Made by a program: the position numbers and the translations under genes. Positions 46,521-56,049 of a DNA stretch of 64,000 bases are shown piece by piece. The notes under the pieces were generated by a model that saw only the letters and a list, made by a program, of their open reading frames with translations, had not been told where the DNA came from and ran no database searches. The stretch lies in contig NZ_LRUE01000002.1 of the NCBI RefSeq assembly GCF_001550135.1, forward strand, positions 62,001 to 126,000, in the 5' to 3' direction. Positions within the stretch are counted from its first letter, which is position 1. Every line of letters starts with the position of its first letter. This stretch comes from Pseudoalteromonas shioyasakiensis. Lineage in GTDB: Bacteria > Pseudomonadota > Gammaproteobacteria > Enterobacterales > Alteromonadaceae.

Positions 46521-46647
46521 ATACCACTAAAATAATTTTACCTCCCTGTATAATACCCAAGTACTCCCTTCTAACTTATCTGTTATCCCTTTATGAGCTA
46601 AGCTACAAGAGCGCTAGGGCTTTGTGCTTTGGCTATTATCCTGTTAC

Positions 46648-46695
46648 TATAATTTTGTATTAAAAGCTTTACTTTTTTGTATATAAATATTTACG
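46648..46695 (+). promoter_or_regulatory. tyrA promoter with two tandem TyrR boxes
   Basis: A perfect -10 TATAAT lies at 46648-46653. Box 1 is TGTATT-N6-TTTACT at 46656-46673 and box 2 is TGTATA-N6-TTTACG at 46678-46695, compared with the TyrR consensus TGTAAA-N6-TTTACA. Both keep the invariant G-N14-C pair, and the boxes begin 22 bp apart, on the same DNA face. They cover the transcription start, so tyrosine-dependent repression by TyrR is expected. Confidence 0.7.
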
Positions 46696-46720
46696 TTTAT
46701 AGGGTTTGAGGTGTAGTAAC

Positions 46721-47854
46721 GTGGTAACAGTGAATGATCTAGCTGATTTAAGAGCAGGAATAGATGAATGTGATGCGCAATTGGTGGCATTACTGGCAAA
46801 GCGTAATGGGATTACAGAAAAAATAGGCGCAATTAAGCAACAAATCGGTGCACCATTACATGCCCCAGATCGCGAGGCTGATTTACTCGCGGCACGTCGT
46901 CAAGAAGCTGTCGCACAAGGGGTTAACCCTGAATTAGTTGAGGACATCCTGCGTCGTATGATGCGTGAAGCCTATCAGAATCAGCAAGGTAGCCTTGCTT
47001 GTGTTGCGCCTCAGTTATCACCCATTGTTATTGTTGGTGGTGAAGGTGCCATGGGTCAGCTATTTGCACAACAATTTACTCGTTCAGGTTATGAAGTTCG
47101 TATTTTAGATAAAGCACAGCAAGCACAAAGTGAAACGATATTAAAAGGGGCAAAATTGGTTCTAGTCAGTGTGCCAATTAATGCGCTTGAGCAAGTCGTC
47201 GCAGCATTGCCAACACTTGATGATGACTGTTTGCTGGTTGATATTACCTCTGTTAAGCAAAAGCCTCTAAAAGCACTTATGGCGGCTCATAGCGGCCCTG
47301 TAGTTGGCTTACACCCTATGTTTGGCCCAGATATTTCACATTGGGTAAAACAAACGGTTGTGGTGTGTGAAGGGCGAGATCATGAAGTGGCTAAAGGGTT
47401 AATGGCACAACTACAAGTTTGGGGCTGCCAAGTAGTTGAAATGGATGCTAAAAAACACGATGAAGCAATGCAGATCATTCAGGTTATGCGCCACTTAACA
47501 ACTTTTGTATATGGCCAGTTTCTTGCCAAGCAAAGCCATACACTTGCAGAGCTTCGCAGCTGCTCATCACCCATTTATCAATTAGAGTTAATGATGGTAG
47601 GGCGCTTATTTGCCCAATCGCCAGAGCTTTACTCTGATATCATGCTTGCGCAATTCGACGATGTCGAAGCACTGCTTGCCAACTACCAAGATACTTTTGC
47701 AGACACGCTAGAAAAGTTAAAAGCAGGGGATAAAGCATCATTGATTGCCGCATTTGCTGATGCAAAAGAATACTTCTCAGATGCGACAGCGCACTTCTTA
47801 ACGCAAAGCCGCAGCTTACTCAATAAAGCAAACGACGCGAAAGTGCTTGATTAA
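46721..47854 (+). CDS. tyrA: Bifunctional chorismate mutase / prephenate dehydrogenase
   Basis: 377 residues from GTG 46721 (GAGG nine bases upstream; GTG 46730 also possible). The AroQ-type chorismate mutase domain (about 1-90) has DLRAGIDECDAQLVALLAKRN and HAPDREADLLAARRQEA. The prephenate dehydrogenase domain has the NAD loop IVGGEGAMGQLF and the GLHPMFGPDI motif. It commits chorismate to tyrosine via 4-hydroxyphenylpyruvate. Position after rplS matches the E. coli neighbourhood, although pheA and aroF are not seen. TyrR boxes lie in the promoter. Confidence 0.95.
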   Translation: MVTVNDLADLRAGIDECDAQLVALLAKRNGITEKIGAIKQQIGAPLHAPDREADLLAARRQEAVAQGVNPELVEDILRRMMREAYQNQQGSLACVAPQLSPIVIVGGEGAMGQLFAQQFTRSGYEVRILDKAQQAQSETILKGAKLVLVSVPINALEQVVAALPTLDDDCLLVDITSVKQKPLKALMAAHSGPVVGLHPMFGPDISHWVKQTVVVCEGRDHEVAKGLMAQLQVWGCQVVEMDAKKHDEAMQIIQVMRHLTTFVYGQFLAKQSHTLAELRSCSSPIYQLELMMVGRLFAQSPELYSDIMLAQFDDVEALLANYQDTFADTLEKLKAGDKASLIAAFADAKEYFSDATAHFLTQSRSLLNKANDAKVLD

Positions 47855-47881
47855 ACAGCTCTTATCTAACAAAAAAATATC

Positions 47882-47908
47882 AAAAAGCCCGCATCAAGCG
47901 GGCTTTTT
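47882..47908. terminator. Bidirectional terminator, tyrA / nhaB
   Basis: AAAAAGCCCGC-ATCAA-GCGGGCTTTTT, perfect symmetric stem with U-tails both ways, between convergent genes. Confidence 0.92.
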
Positions 47909-47925
47909 AGTTTTAAATAATCGTT

Positions 47926-49506
47926 TTAATGACCACCTAATGAGCCAGGTAACGCACCGCTGTGGTGATTGATTAAGCCCCATTGATACAGTAAGTCAGT
48001 CATATCTGAAAGGCTGAATAAAGTCATGCTCAAGCCAACAATCGTCAACACTATGGTATAAGGTAGCGCCATGTATACCATGCGTCCATAAGATAGTCTT
48101 AACACAGGGGCTAATGTTGATGTAAGCAAGAACAAGAAGGCAGCTTGTCCATTAGGCGTTGCAACACTTGGTAAATTAGTACCTGTGTTAATTGCCACAG
48201 CTAATAGGTCAAATTGATCACGGGTAATTTGACCTGCCTGTAACGCAGCAGCCACTTCATTGATATACACAGTACCCACGAACACGTTATCGCTGACCAT
48301 CGAAAGAATACCGTTGGCAATAAAGAACATCACCAGTTGCAGCTGACCTTCAAAGGTAAGCACCCATGCGATCACAGGAGTAAATAAATGCTGGTCGATA
48401 ATAACTGCAACAATAGAGAAGAATACGCAAAGTAATGCTGTGAATGGTAGGGCTTCTTCAAATGCTTTACCTAACTGGTGTTCTTCAATAATACCAGCAC
48501 TGGCTGTGGCAAAAATAATGACAGACAAACCAATTAAACCAACAGTGGCTAAGTGAAGGGCTAAACCTATGATCAACCAAACAGCAATGAAAGCTTGAAT
48601 CGCTAGGTTCACTTTGTCGCGTGTGGTGCGTTTTTTCTCAAGATTTTTAGCATGATCCGATAAAATCGTGTGGATGGGGGCAGGGAGTTTTGCGCCGTAA
48701 CCAAAGGCTTTAGTTTTTTCGAGTAAGAAAGTAGTGGCAATACCGGCAATCATAACAGGTAAAGTAATAGGCAGCATTCGGAAGAAAAATTCGCCAAATA
48801 ACCAGCCAGCACGCTCTGCAATGATCAAGTTCTGTGGCTCGCCTACCATGGTACAAACACCGCCTAAAGCAGTACCAATTGATGCATGCATTAATAAGTT
48901 ACGGAGAAAAGCACGAAACTCTTCAAGCTCTTGACGATTCACAGGGCGAACTTGGTTATCGTCATTAATATCATGCTCGCTGCTAGAGTCTTTTCCTGAT
49001 GCCACCTTGTGGTAAATACTGTAAAAGCCCATCGCAACGGCAATAACAACGGCCATCACCGTTAACGCATCTAAGAAAGCAGATAAAAAAGCCGCAGCAA
49101 TCGTGAACGACAGCGACAATACGGTTTTACTTCGAACCGAAACAACCAGCTTTGTGAAGATATACAAAAGCAAGTCTTTCATAAAATAGATGCCGGCAAC
49201 CATAAAGATAAGTAACAGGATCACATCGATATTTTGCACTATTTCATGTTCAACTTGGCCGGCGGTTGTCATGCCGATAAATAAGGCCTCAATTGCTAAT
49301 AAGCCTCCCGGTTGTAGCGGGTAACATTTAAGTGCCATGGCGAGTGTAAAAATAAACTCTAGCACTAATACCCATCCTGCCAGATAAGGGTTAAGTTGAA
49401 ATAACACCGGGTTGATTAGTAAAAACGCAATAATGGTGTATTTATACCACTGTGGCGAAGTCCCCAAAAAATTTTTAAATATTGCTGGTAAAACGCGCTG
49501 CTGCAT
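47926..49506 (-). CDS. nhaB: Na+/H+ antiporter NhaB
   Basis: 526 residues with about a dozen transmembrane helices, the NhaB family that exports Na+ in exchange for protons. Characteristic are [21 protein letters not shown] at the N-terminus, [52 protein letters not shown], and [21 protein letters not shown] charged cytoplasmic loop at about 170-195 carries [11 protein letters not shown]. Sodium extrusion fits a marine host. It is divergent from fadR, as in E. coli and Vibrio. Confidence 0.95.
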   Translation of the reverse strand: MQQRVLPAIFKNFLGTSPQWYKYTIIAFLLINPVLFQLNPYLAGWVLVLEFIFTLAMALKCYPLQPGGLLAIEALFIGMTTAGQVEHEIVQNIDVILLLIFMVAGIYFMKDLLLYIFTKLVVSVRSKTVLSLSFTIAAAFLSAFLDALTVMAVVIAVAMGFYSIYHKVASGKDSSSEHDINDDNQVRPVNRQELEEFRAFLRNLLMHASIGTALGGVCTMVGEPQNLIIAERAGWLFGEFFFRMLPITLPVMIAGIATTFLLEKTKAFGYGAKLPAPIHTILSDHAKNLEKKRTTRDKVNLAIQAFIAVWLIIGLALHLATVGLIGLSVIIFATASAGIIEEHQLGKAFEEALPFTALLCVFFSIVAVIIDQHLFTPVIAWVLTFEGQLQLVMFFIANGILSMVSDNVFVGTVYINEVAAALQAGQITRDQFDLLAVAINTGTNLPSVATPNGQAAFLFLLTSTLAPVLRLSYGRMVYMALPYTIVLTIVGLSMTLFSLSDMTDLLYQWGLINHHSGALPGSLGGH

Positions 49507-49655
49507 GGCCGTACCTTTTAATAGTGCTGGTTGTTATTGTTAATAATTAGAAATTCAGTATATCGAAAGTATTGTTATTTGGCGTACTTTTAATCCAAAA
49601 GGTCATTTATTTAACTAGATCTTGTAGATTTTTATGCACTGCGGAGTTAGTTTAC

Positions 49656-49688
49656 TTGTTAGTTGCTGATCATCTGGTACAATCAGTG
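49656..49688 (+). promoter_or_regulatory. fadR promoter with overlapping FadR-like operator
   Basis: TTGTTA (49656-49661), 16 bp, TACAAT (49678-49683). The stretch ATCTGGTACAATCAGTG (49672-49688) covers the -10. It matches the E. coli fadBA operator ATCTGGTACGACCAGAT, as I recall it, at 13 of 17 bases including the left arm entirely. Autorepression by FadR is suggested. Confidence 0.55.
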
Positions 49689-49739
49689 AGTTGAACACCA
49701 AATGCGGTAAAAGTAGTTGCTAACTCAAGTGGAAATTGG

Positions 49740-50453
49740 ATGAGAATTTTTAAAGCGAAAAGCCCAGCAGGTTTTGCTGAAGAATACATTGTTGAATCTA
49801 TTTGGAATGGTGACTTTCCGCCTGGCTCAATTCTTCCTGCTGAACGTGAATTGTCAGAGCTGATTGGTGTAACACGTACAACTTTACGTGAAGTACTTCA
49901 GCGTCTAGCCCGTGATGGCTGGCTAACTATTCAACACGGTAAACCTACCCGTGTAAATAACTTCTGGGAAACCTCGGGTCTTAACATTCTAGAGACGCTA
50001 GCACGTCTTGATGAAGACAAAATGCCAGAGCTTACAGATCAATTACTTTCGGCCCGCACTAATATCAGCGCAATTTATACTCGTGCAGCTATTAAGCTTG
50101 CCCCAGAGCGTGTAATTGAAATCTTATCGCAAAGTGAAGAACTTGAAGACAGTGCCCAAGCATTTGCTGATTACGATTATAAAGTTCACCATGAATTAGC
50201 AGTAGCAGGTAATAATCGCATTTACGTGCTTATCTTAAATGGTTTTAAAGGTTTCTACTCAAAAATTGGCTGCCATTACTTCTCTGATTCACGTACACGT
50301 GAATTAGCGCGTCAGTTTTATAAAGACCTAACAGAGCTTGCTGAGCGTCGTGAGCATGACGGTGCGATTTCTATGATGCGTAAATACGGTCATCAAACCG
50401 GTGAAATCTGGCAGCAAATCCGTGGTGATATGCCAGAAGATATCATGGACTAA
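49740..50453 (+). CDS. fadR: Fatty-acid metabolism regulator FadR
   Basis: 237 residues, the GntR-family acyl-CoA-responsive regulator that represses beta-oxidation genes and activates fabA/fabB. The winged helix spans 1-75 ([74 protein letters not shown]). The all-helical acyl-CoA-binding C-domain follows, including YYKVHHE-like and RNNRIY-like positions ([20 protein letters not shown]). The start is ATG 49740. A FadR-like box lies on its own promoter. Terminator follows. Confidence 0.95.
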   Translation: MRIFKAKSPAGFAEEYIVESIWNGDFPPGSILPAERELSELIGVTRTTLREVLQRLARDGWLTIQHGKPTRVNNFWETSGLNILETLARLDEDKMPELTDQLLSARTNISAIYTRAAIKLAPERVIEILSQSEELEDSAQAFADYDYKVHHELAVAGNNRIYVLILNGFKGFYSKIGCHYFSDSRTRELARQFYKDLTELAERREHDGAISMMRKYGHQTGEIWQQIRGDMPEDIMD

Positions 50454-50478
50454 GCCTCTGTATTGATATTCATTTAAG

Positions 50479-50503
50479 AACCCAGCTAAAAGCTGGGTTT
50501 TTT
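50479..50503 (+). terminator. Terminator after fadR
   Basis: AACCCAGCT-AAA-AGCTGGGTT followed by T6. Confidence 0.9.
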
Positions 50504-50737
50504 GTGTTCTGTCGGTCAATTTGCACACTATTATAGAGTTATCTCAAACCCCGTTTATTGAGAATCAATTTTTCCGATTAAGCATATCGCTTTTTTCGAT
50601 TGTTCATTTGTCTGTAACCTCATTAAACTATCTTGCAAATTATCAATACTTACTCTTGGTTTTTGATTTTTAGTAACCATATCTAAGTGAGTATTGCATA
50701 GGCAATTGGAAATAAACTCAAATATTTGGAGATAAAA

Positions 50738-51343
50738 ATGGGTGTATTAGTTGGCCGTCAGGCACCAGACTTTACTGCAGCAGCTGTTCTTGGTAACGGT
50801 GAAATCGTTGAAAACTTCAACCTAAAAGAAACTATCAAAGGTAAAAAAGCAGTTATCTTCTTTTACCCGTTAGACTTCACTTTCGTTTGTCCTTCAGAGC
50901 TAATCGCTTTCGACAAGCGTTTTGAAGAATTCCAAAAGCGTGGCGTTGAAGTAATCGGTGTTTCTATCGATTCACAATTCTCACACAATGCATGGCGTAA
51001 CACTGCCGTTGCTGACGGTGGTATTGGTCAAGTTAAATATGCACTAGTTGCAGACGTTAAACACGAAATCTGTCAAGCATACGACGTTGAGCATCCAGAA
51101 GCAGGTGTTGCTTTCCGTGGTTCTTTCCTAATCGACGAAGAAGGTAACGTACGTCACCAAGTAGTTAACGACCTTCCACTAGGCCGTAACATCGACGAAA
51201 TGATCCGCATGGTTGACGCGCTAGCGTTCCACAGCGAGCACGGTGAAGTATGTCCAGCTGGTTGGACTGAAGGTAAAAAAGGTATGGACGCAAGCCCTGC
51301 AGGTGTTGCTAAATTCCTTTCTGAAAACGAAGGCGACCTATAA
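50738..51343 (+). CDS. Typical 2-Cys peroxiredoxin (AhpC/TSA family)
   Basis: 201 residues from ATG 50738 (GGAGA six bases before; the TTG-extended frame is rejected). Peroxidatic C51 lies in FYPLDFTFVCPSEL and resolving C172 in GEVCPAGW, with active-site P44, T48 and R126-type context (GVAFRGSFLID). It reduces H2O2 and organic peroxides using thioredoxin or AhpF. A GGIG loop (94-97) is present but no C-terminal YF helix follows, so it should resist overoxidation. No ahpF or oxyR is adjacent. Codon use suggests very high expression. The 284-bp leader contains CGAT/ATCG repeats. Confidence 0.95.
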   Translation: MGVLVGRQAPDFTAAAVLGNGEIVENFNLKETIKGKKAVIFFYPLDFTFVCPSELIAFDKRFEEFQKRGVEVIGVSIDSQFSHNAWRNTAVADGGIGQVKYALVADVKHEICQAYDVEHPEAGVAFRGSFLIDEEGNVRHQVVNDLPLGRNIDEMIRMVDALAFHSEHGEVCPAGWTEGKKGMDASPAGVAKFLSENEGDL

Positions 51344-51365
51344 TCTAGGCCTTAGTTAAAGAATT

Positions 51366-51392
51366 AAAAAACCCGCCAATTGGCGGGTTTTT
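51366..51392. terminator. Bidirectional terminator, peroxiredoxin / TonB receptor
   Basis: AAAAAACCCGCC-AATT-GGCGGGTTTTT, stem with U-tails on both strands between convergent genes. Confidence 0.92.
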
Positions 51393-51411
51393 GTTTTTAA
51401 GCTCAACGATA

Positions 51412-54012
51412 TTAGTTAAAGCGCATTGTTAGCTTAGTATAGAAATAACGACCACGTGGGTTATGTACGCTTGATACATAGCCATATAAGTCGCCATCAC
51501 CATCACCGATTGCAAACGGAGGATCTTCATCAAACACGTTATTCACACCCACAGAAAGTTTGATTTTCTCTGAGAAGTTATACGCAGTTTGTAAATCAAC
51601 TAGCGTTTGTGAATCAACCATACGTGATGTGTTGCTATCAAAGTCTAGATTACCGTCAAAGTCGATATCTGGCGTATCTTCAAACTCGCCAGTGTAACTA
51701 ACGTTTACATTAGTATTGAAGTCACCCATTTCCCAGTTTGTTGAGAAAATCCAACGGTTTTCAGGGTAACGGTACTCGCCAGTGTAATCGCGGCCATCTT
51801 TCTTAAATTCGTTTTGGTAAGCCCATTCTAAATTGAATTTTAAGAAGCCATAATCGTTCATCGCATGCGTGTAGTTAGCTGATACATCGACACCTGATAC
51901 TTCTTGTGATGAGACGTTTTCAAAGGTGCTGTAAACTTTTTGGATTACACCTAAACTCTGACCATTTTGTGGCGCTAAACGCACACACACAGTGCTGTTT
52001 TGGTCATTACAGTTGTTATCATAGATAGGGCCGAACTCTTGCTCGTCAATCTTATTATCTTGGGTAATGCTCCATACATCGATTCCAAAACCAAATTCAG
52101 CGGTTGGTGCCCAAATGAAACCCACATTCCATGACTCTGATTCTTCAGCTTCAAGGTTCGGGTTACCCGCAAATTGGATATTGTAATCTAGAGCGTTACA
52201 ATCCTGTCCTGTTCCCTGACAGCGGTAAGTATCTACAAAGAATTGACTCTCTTCAGATGGACCTAAACCAATTTGTGCCAATGAAGGGGCGCGGAAACCT
52301 TGAGCCCACGAACCACGAACAGTGATTGAATCTGTAGGTGCCCAGCGAACAGCTACTTTAGGGTTTGTTGTTGAGCCAAAATCGCTGTAGTCATCGTATC
52401 GACCCGCTAACTGCAGTTCTAGGTTATCTGCTAACGGAATTGAAAACTCAATATACGCTGCGTATTGATCGCGTTCTGCAGCGGCTGAGACAGACTCAGT
52501 ACCAAAGATTAACCCACGTTGAAATTGGTCGTCTGGAATATCGCTTACATCTTCTTCACGGTATTCAATACCAGCAGCCATCATTACTACATCATCGCCA
52601 AAGCTAAATGCTTCACCACTGATATTTGCATCAAATGAGGTCATATGAGACTCACCACGGCGCACTAAGCTTGTCGTGATACGGTCAATCACTGCTTGGT
52701 CATTATAGGTGCCGCCAAATGGATTATAGTTACCTGCATCGATTTCTTGTTGTAAGAAATCAGTGCGCACCCAACCTTGGCTTCTGTCACCGGTTTGCAT
52801 TGATTTACTGCGACCTTTTTGAACTGCTGCTTCCCAGCTCCAGTCACTGAACTCACCTTTTAGGCCTGCAACAAAACGCAGCGTATCTGATTCAATATCC
52901 CATTGGCGAGGGCCGGCATCTACCGTTCTGTAGCGACCAATTTCGATATCTTGGCCAAATGGGTTGTTAGGATGGCTTGCTGGCACTGTAAGGCCTGCGT
53001 CTTCATCAAGAGGCGTTGGTGCACCTGCAGCTTGCGACGTATTATGTTGTACTGCAACCTCTAAGAAAGCTGAAATACCGTTGTCGAAGTTATATTCAAA
53101 TTGTGAGATAGCACCGACACGCTCAGATGCTGGGGTTACATAACCAAATGGGCCGTAGTCAAATAAGCAACTGCCACTTGCAGTTGCATTTTCTGCCGGA
53201 CAGGCCGGATCAATTGTTTTTTCACCATCTACATAAAAGTAACCCGGGAAACCTCGCGATGAGCGAAAATCCATACCACCGTATGGTTCTTGGTTTGCTG
53301 TACCTAGACGTCCCATTTCATCAGAAGAAAGTGCAGTGTTGTTAAAGTAATCAATAATAATTGATGCGCTGCTTTTTTCTGTACTGGTACCCCAAACTAG
53401 GCTTGCTGTTTTTTCTTCGTAGTTAGGACCGTCAGTGCCACCATATCCAAGGTTTACTTCTAGGCCGTTAATATCTTTTTTTAAAATAATATTAACTACA
53501 CCTGCAACTGCATCAGAACCATAAATAGCTGATGCGCCATCCTTTAAAATATCGATACGCTCAATCGCAGAGACAGGGATTGAGTTGATATCAACAAACG
53601 AATTAGTAATGCTTTCAGCAAATGCGCTAATAGATACACGACGGCCATTAATAAGTACCAATGTTGCGTCTGCGCCTAAACCACGAAGGCTGACTGCTGC
53701 AGCACCATTAGCTGTTGAGTCTTGGTTATTACCGCGAGTAGAGAAAGTACCATTACCTGCAACTGGCATACGTTCTAATAGTTGTTGTAGGTTGTCGTAG
53801 CCCATGTTATCGATGTCTGCACGACTGATTGATTGAACCGGTGATGGCCCTTCAATATCTGAGCGCTTAATGCGAGAACCTGTAACTTCAATACGCTCGA
53901 CCTTTTCAGCTCCGTCTGACTCTGCAGCAGCTGACATAAAACTTGTGCCTGCTAATGCTGCAACTGTAAATGCATAGAGAGGTCGTTGTATAAAGCGATG
54001 GGTGTTCTTCAT
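51412..54012 (-). CDS. TonB-dependent outer-membrane receptor
   Basis: 866 residues from ATG 54012 (AAGGA nine bases upstream; a TTG three codons earlier is rejected). The signal peptide is about 1-30, ending SAAA. TonB-box-like ERIEVTGSRIKR follows. The plug domain covers about 55-170, with SRADIDNMGYDNLQQLLERMP, SLRGLGADATLVLINGRR and IERIDILKDGASAIYGSDAVAGVVNIILKKD. A 22-strand barrel ends with RYFYTKLTMRF, a correct terminal phenylalanine-containing strand. This receptor type is abundant in Alteromonadales for peptides, glycans or siderophores. No substrate-processing genes adjoin it, so the ligand is unknown. No clear Fur box was seen. Confidence 0.92.
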   Translation of the reverse strand: MKNTHRFIQRPLYAFTVAALAGTSFMSAAAESDGAEKVERIEVTGSRIKRSDIEGPSPVQSISRADIDNMGYDNLQQLLERMPVAGNGTFSTRGNNQDSTANGAAAVSLRGLGADATLVLINGRRVSISAFAESITNSFVDINSIPVSAIERIDILKDGASAIYGSDAVAGVVNIILKKDINGLEVNLGYGGTDGPNYEEKTASLVWGTSTEKSSASIIIDYFNNTALSSDEMGRLGTANQEPYGGMDFRSSRGFPGYFYVDGEKTIDPACPAENATASGSCLFDYGPFGYVTPASERVGAISQFEYNFDNGISAFLEVAVQHNTSQAAGAPTPLDEDAGLTVPASHPNNPFGQDIEIGRYRTVDAGPRQWDIESDTLRFVAGLKGEFSDWSWEAAVQKGRSKSMQTGDRSQGWVRTDFLQQEIDAGNYNPFGGTYNDQAVIDRITTSLVRRGESHMTSFDANISGEAFSFGDDVVMMAAGIEYREEDVSDIPDDQFQRGLIFGTESVSAAAERDQYAAYIEFSIPLADNLELQLAGRYDDYSDFGSTTNPKVAVRWAPTDSITVRGSWAQGFRAPSLAQIGLGPSEESQFFVDTYRCQGTGQDCNALDYNIQFAGNPNLEAEESESWNVGFIWAPTAEFGFGIDVWSITQDNKIDEQEFGPIYDNNCNDQNSTVCVRLAPQNGQSLGVIQKVYSTFENVSSQEVSGVDVSANYTHAMNDYGFLKFNLEWAYQNEFKKDGRDYTGEYRYPENRWIFSTNWEMGDFNTNVNVSYTGEFEDTPDIDFDGNLDFDSNTSRMVDSQTLVDLQTAYNFSEKIKLSVGVNNVFDEDPPFAIGDGDGDLYGYVSSVHNPRGRYFYTKLTMRFN

Positions 54013-54202
54013 ATATTTCAATCCTTGTATAATTGTGAAAGTGTTGTGAATTAATCACGACAAAGATTGATATCATGTAAATGGTGGCGAATGAAATAGC
54101 AAAAAAGTATGGGTTTATTAAGGGGGTAAGGTTCTTAAGTAGGGAAAGTCAGGACTGGTAAGGGGTACGAGCCTACCAAAAAGGTTAGGCTCATTTCATA
54201 AA

Positions 54203-54682
54203 TTAAGCTTTATGTTTCATCAGGCGTTCTTTTTCACGCGCCCAATCTTTATTTTTTCCGTCTTCACGTTTGTCGTGCATCTTTTTACCTTTAGCAAGGT
54301 GGAACTCCAACTTCACCCAGCATTTTTTCCAGTACATTGCAGTCGCGATTAATGAAAAACCTTCGCGTTCTGTAGCACCGATAAGACGATCGATTTCACG
54401 CTTATTTAAAAGTAACTTACGATACCTTAAAGGATCGCAAATTACGTGAGTAGAAGCACTGTTGAGAGGCTGAATTTGACTGCCAAGTAAAAATGCTTCG
54501 CCGTTTTTAATGTGAATATAAGTCTCAGAGATGTTTACTTTACCAGCTCGGATACTTTTTACTTCCCAGCCCTGTAGTTCAACCCCTGCTTCGAACTTAT
54601 CGTGTAAAAAATACTCATGACGCGCTTTTTTGTTAAGCGCGATGGTATTACTTGTCGATTTAGATGATTTTTTCTTAGCCAT
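54203..54682 (-). CDS. smpB: SsrA-binding protein SmpB
   Basis: 159 residues, full length. The OB-fold with [40 protein letters not shown], then [37 protein letters not shown] and the basic tail [27 protein letters not shown], which folds in the decoding centre. It delivers tmRNA to stalled ribosomes. The tmRNA gene itself is not in the adjacent sequence. Divergent from ratA, as in E. coli. Confidence 0.97.
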   Translation of the reverse strand: MAKKKSSKSTSNTIALNKKARHEYFLHDKFEAGVELQGWEVKSIRAGKVNISETYIHIKNGEAFLLGSQIQPLNSASTHVICDPLRYRKLLLNKREIDRLIGATEREGFSLIATAMYWKKCWVKLEFHLAKGKKMHDKREDGKNKDWAREKERLMKHKA

Positions 54683-54815
54683 AGTGGCTCATATTATACG
54701 TAAAAACAGCGTTTTTACATCGCTTTTTTAAGGCTTTGCAGATATTTTCGTGTTACTAAAATTTGGGGAAATAGCCAAAGCTTGCTAAAATTCGCCGACA
54801 AAGTTGGGAGTGAAT

Positions 54816-55256
54816 ATGCCGCAAATAGAAAAAAGTGCGCTGGTAATGTACAGCAGCAAAGAAATGTTTGATTTAGTGAATGATGTTGATGCTTATCCAG
54901 AGTTTTTACCACATTGCTCAGATGCTAAAATCGTTACACAACAAGCCAGTGGCATGACGGCCAGTTTAGAGATCTCAAAAGCCGGTTTAAAAAAGTGGTT
55001 CACTACCGAAAATACCTTCATAGATGAGCAAACTGTTGCACTACGCTTAGTCGATGGCCCATTTAAAAAGCTGCAAGGTAAATGGCATTTTTTACCGCTG
55101 GACGATAAAGCATGTAAAGTTCAGCTTCACCTTGAGTTTGAATTTGCTAGTAAACTTATTGAGATGGCATTCGGTAAAGTATTTAACGAAGTCGCTAAGA
55201 ACATGGTTAATGCATTTACACAACGCGCTAAAACTGTATATGGAGCTCGCCCATGA
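54816..55256 (+). CDS. ratA: Ubiquinone-binding START-domain protein RatA/YfjG
   Basis: 146 residues from ATG 54816, with GGGAG upstream. This is a SRPBCC/COQ10-like fold: MPQIEKSALVMYSSKEMFDLVNDVDAYPEFLPHCSDAKIV, WHFLPLDDKACKVQLHLEFEFASKLIEMAFGKVFNEVAKNMVNAFTQRAK. E. coli RatA has been described as an inhibitor of 70S subunit association, while eukaryotic and bacterial homologues bind coenzyme Q. Either role is possible. Its stop overlaps the start of rnfH (ATGA). Confidence 0.92.
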   Translation: MPQIEKSALVMYSSKEMFDLVNDVDAYPEFLPHCSDAKIVTQQASGMTASLEISKAGLKKWFTTENTFIDEQTVALRLVDGPFKKLQGKWHFLPLDDKACKVQLHLEFEFASKLIEMAFGKVFNEVAKNMVNAFTQRAKTVYGARP

Positions 55257-55579
55257 TCACTGTTGAAGTGGTTTTTGCCTTACCAACAACGGCAACCAGT
55301 TTACTGGTAGAAGTACCAGTAGGTACTACAGCGGAGCAAGCGGTGATTAAGTCGGGTATTATTGATAAGTGCCCAGAAATAGACGCAAATAACCTAACGC
55401 TTGGGATTTGGAATCGTACTTGTAAACTGCATCAAGAAGTAAAAGATGGCGATCGCATAGAAATCTATCGACCGCTTATTGCTGATCCAAAGGATGCACG
55501 CAGACGCCGGGCTGAAAAAGCCAAAGAAGAGGGCCGAGCTAATAAAATTACAGGTGGGCGTCCACTTAATAAAGCATAA
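55253..55579 (+). CDS. rnfH: RnfH/RatB family ubiquitin-like protein
   Basis: 108 residues of the UPF0125/RnfH family with a beta-grasp fold: ITVEVVFALPTTATSLLVEVPVGTTAEQAVIKSGI, LGIWNRTCKLHQEVKDGDRIEIYRPLIADPKDARRRRAEKAKEEG. The RPL.ADPK.ARR motif is the family mark. It is coupled to ratA by a 4-bp overlap. No rnf operon is nearby, so the rnf link in the name is not supported here. Confidence 0.92.
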   Translation: MITVEVVFALPTTATSLLVEVPVGTTAEQAVIKSGIIDKCPEIDANNLTLGIWNRTCKLHQEVKDGDRIEIYRPLIADPKDARRRRAEKAKEEGRANKITGGRPLNKA

Positions 55580-55581
55580 AA

Positions 55582-55603
55582 AAGGGTAGCTTAGGCTACC
55601 CTT
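55582..55603. terminator. Terminator between rnfH and bamE
   Basis: AAGGGTAGC-TTAG-GCTACCCTT. The A run on the left gives a good U-tail for bamE on the minus strand. The plus-strand tail is weak. Confidence 0.8.
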
Positions 55604-55620
55604 AATAATTTGCGCTGCTA

Positions 55621-55983
55621 TTACTCTTGTTCAAGCGGCGTATTAAATTCGCTAGGTTGTTCATAGTCTCCCGACAACGAAACAAGCTTATCGTTTTCAA
55701 AGTTAATAGTGAGTGACTTACGTTGCTCGTTGCTACGACCAAGGTTGAATACGTACAGATAGTGCCAGGTATTTTTATCAAATGAGTCTTCAGCTACTGG
55801 CTTGCCTAGTACATACAGTACTTGCTCGCGAGTCATATTTACACGTAGCTTATCTACATCTGATTGCTCTAAGAAGTTACCTTGAGGAATGTTGATTCGG
55901 TAAACCCAGCTTGAACACCCTGCTGTAGCACTTAAAGTAAGGGTAAGTACTAACCAAAAAGAAAAAGTTTTAAACGACTGCAT
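55621..55983 (-). CDS. bamE: Outer-membrane assembly lipoprotein BamE
   Basis: 120 residues. The lipobox ATAGC gives lipidated C23, followed by SSWVYRINIPQGNFLEQSDVDKLRVNMTREQVLYVLGKPVAEDSF and WHYLYVF, the SmpA/OmlA fold. It stabilises BamA-BamD contacts in beta-barrel assembly. Position downstream of and convergent with smpB-ratA-rnfH is conserved with E. coli. Confidence 0.95.
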   Translation of the reverse strand: MQSFKTFSFWLVLTLTLSATAGCSSWVYRINIPQGNFLEQSDVDKLRVNMTREQVLYVLGKPVAEDSFDKNTWHYLYVFNLGRSNEQRKSLTINFENDKLVSLSGDYEQPSEFNTPLEQE

Positions 55984-56049
55984 TATTTGTTTGAATCCTT
56001 ATTTTTTATACACTGCATGATACCGATTAGTCACAGAAGGTAAAACCCT

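Noticed and set aside
47882..47908. Shared AGCCCGCATCAA sequence in the terminators at 39462 and 47882 (and GCCGCATCA at 35146) as a dispersed repeat
   Set aside because: The similarity is limited to the short terminator stems; no longer flanking repeat is present, so chance or common terminator usage is enough.
54030..54060. CRP-like TGTGA...TCACG upstream of the TonB receptor
   Set aside because: The arms are five, not six, bases apart and one arm is imperfect. Not enough to call a CRP site.
54013..54202. Possible tmRNA (ssrA) next to smpB
   Set aside because: No tRNA-Ala-like ends, no tag frame and only 190 bp of intergenic DNA. Nothing resembles tmRNA.
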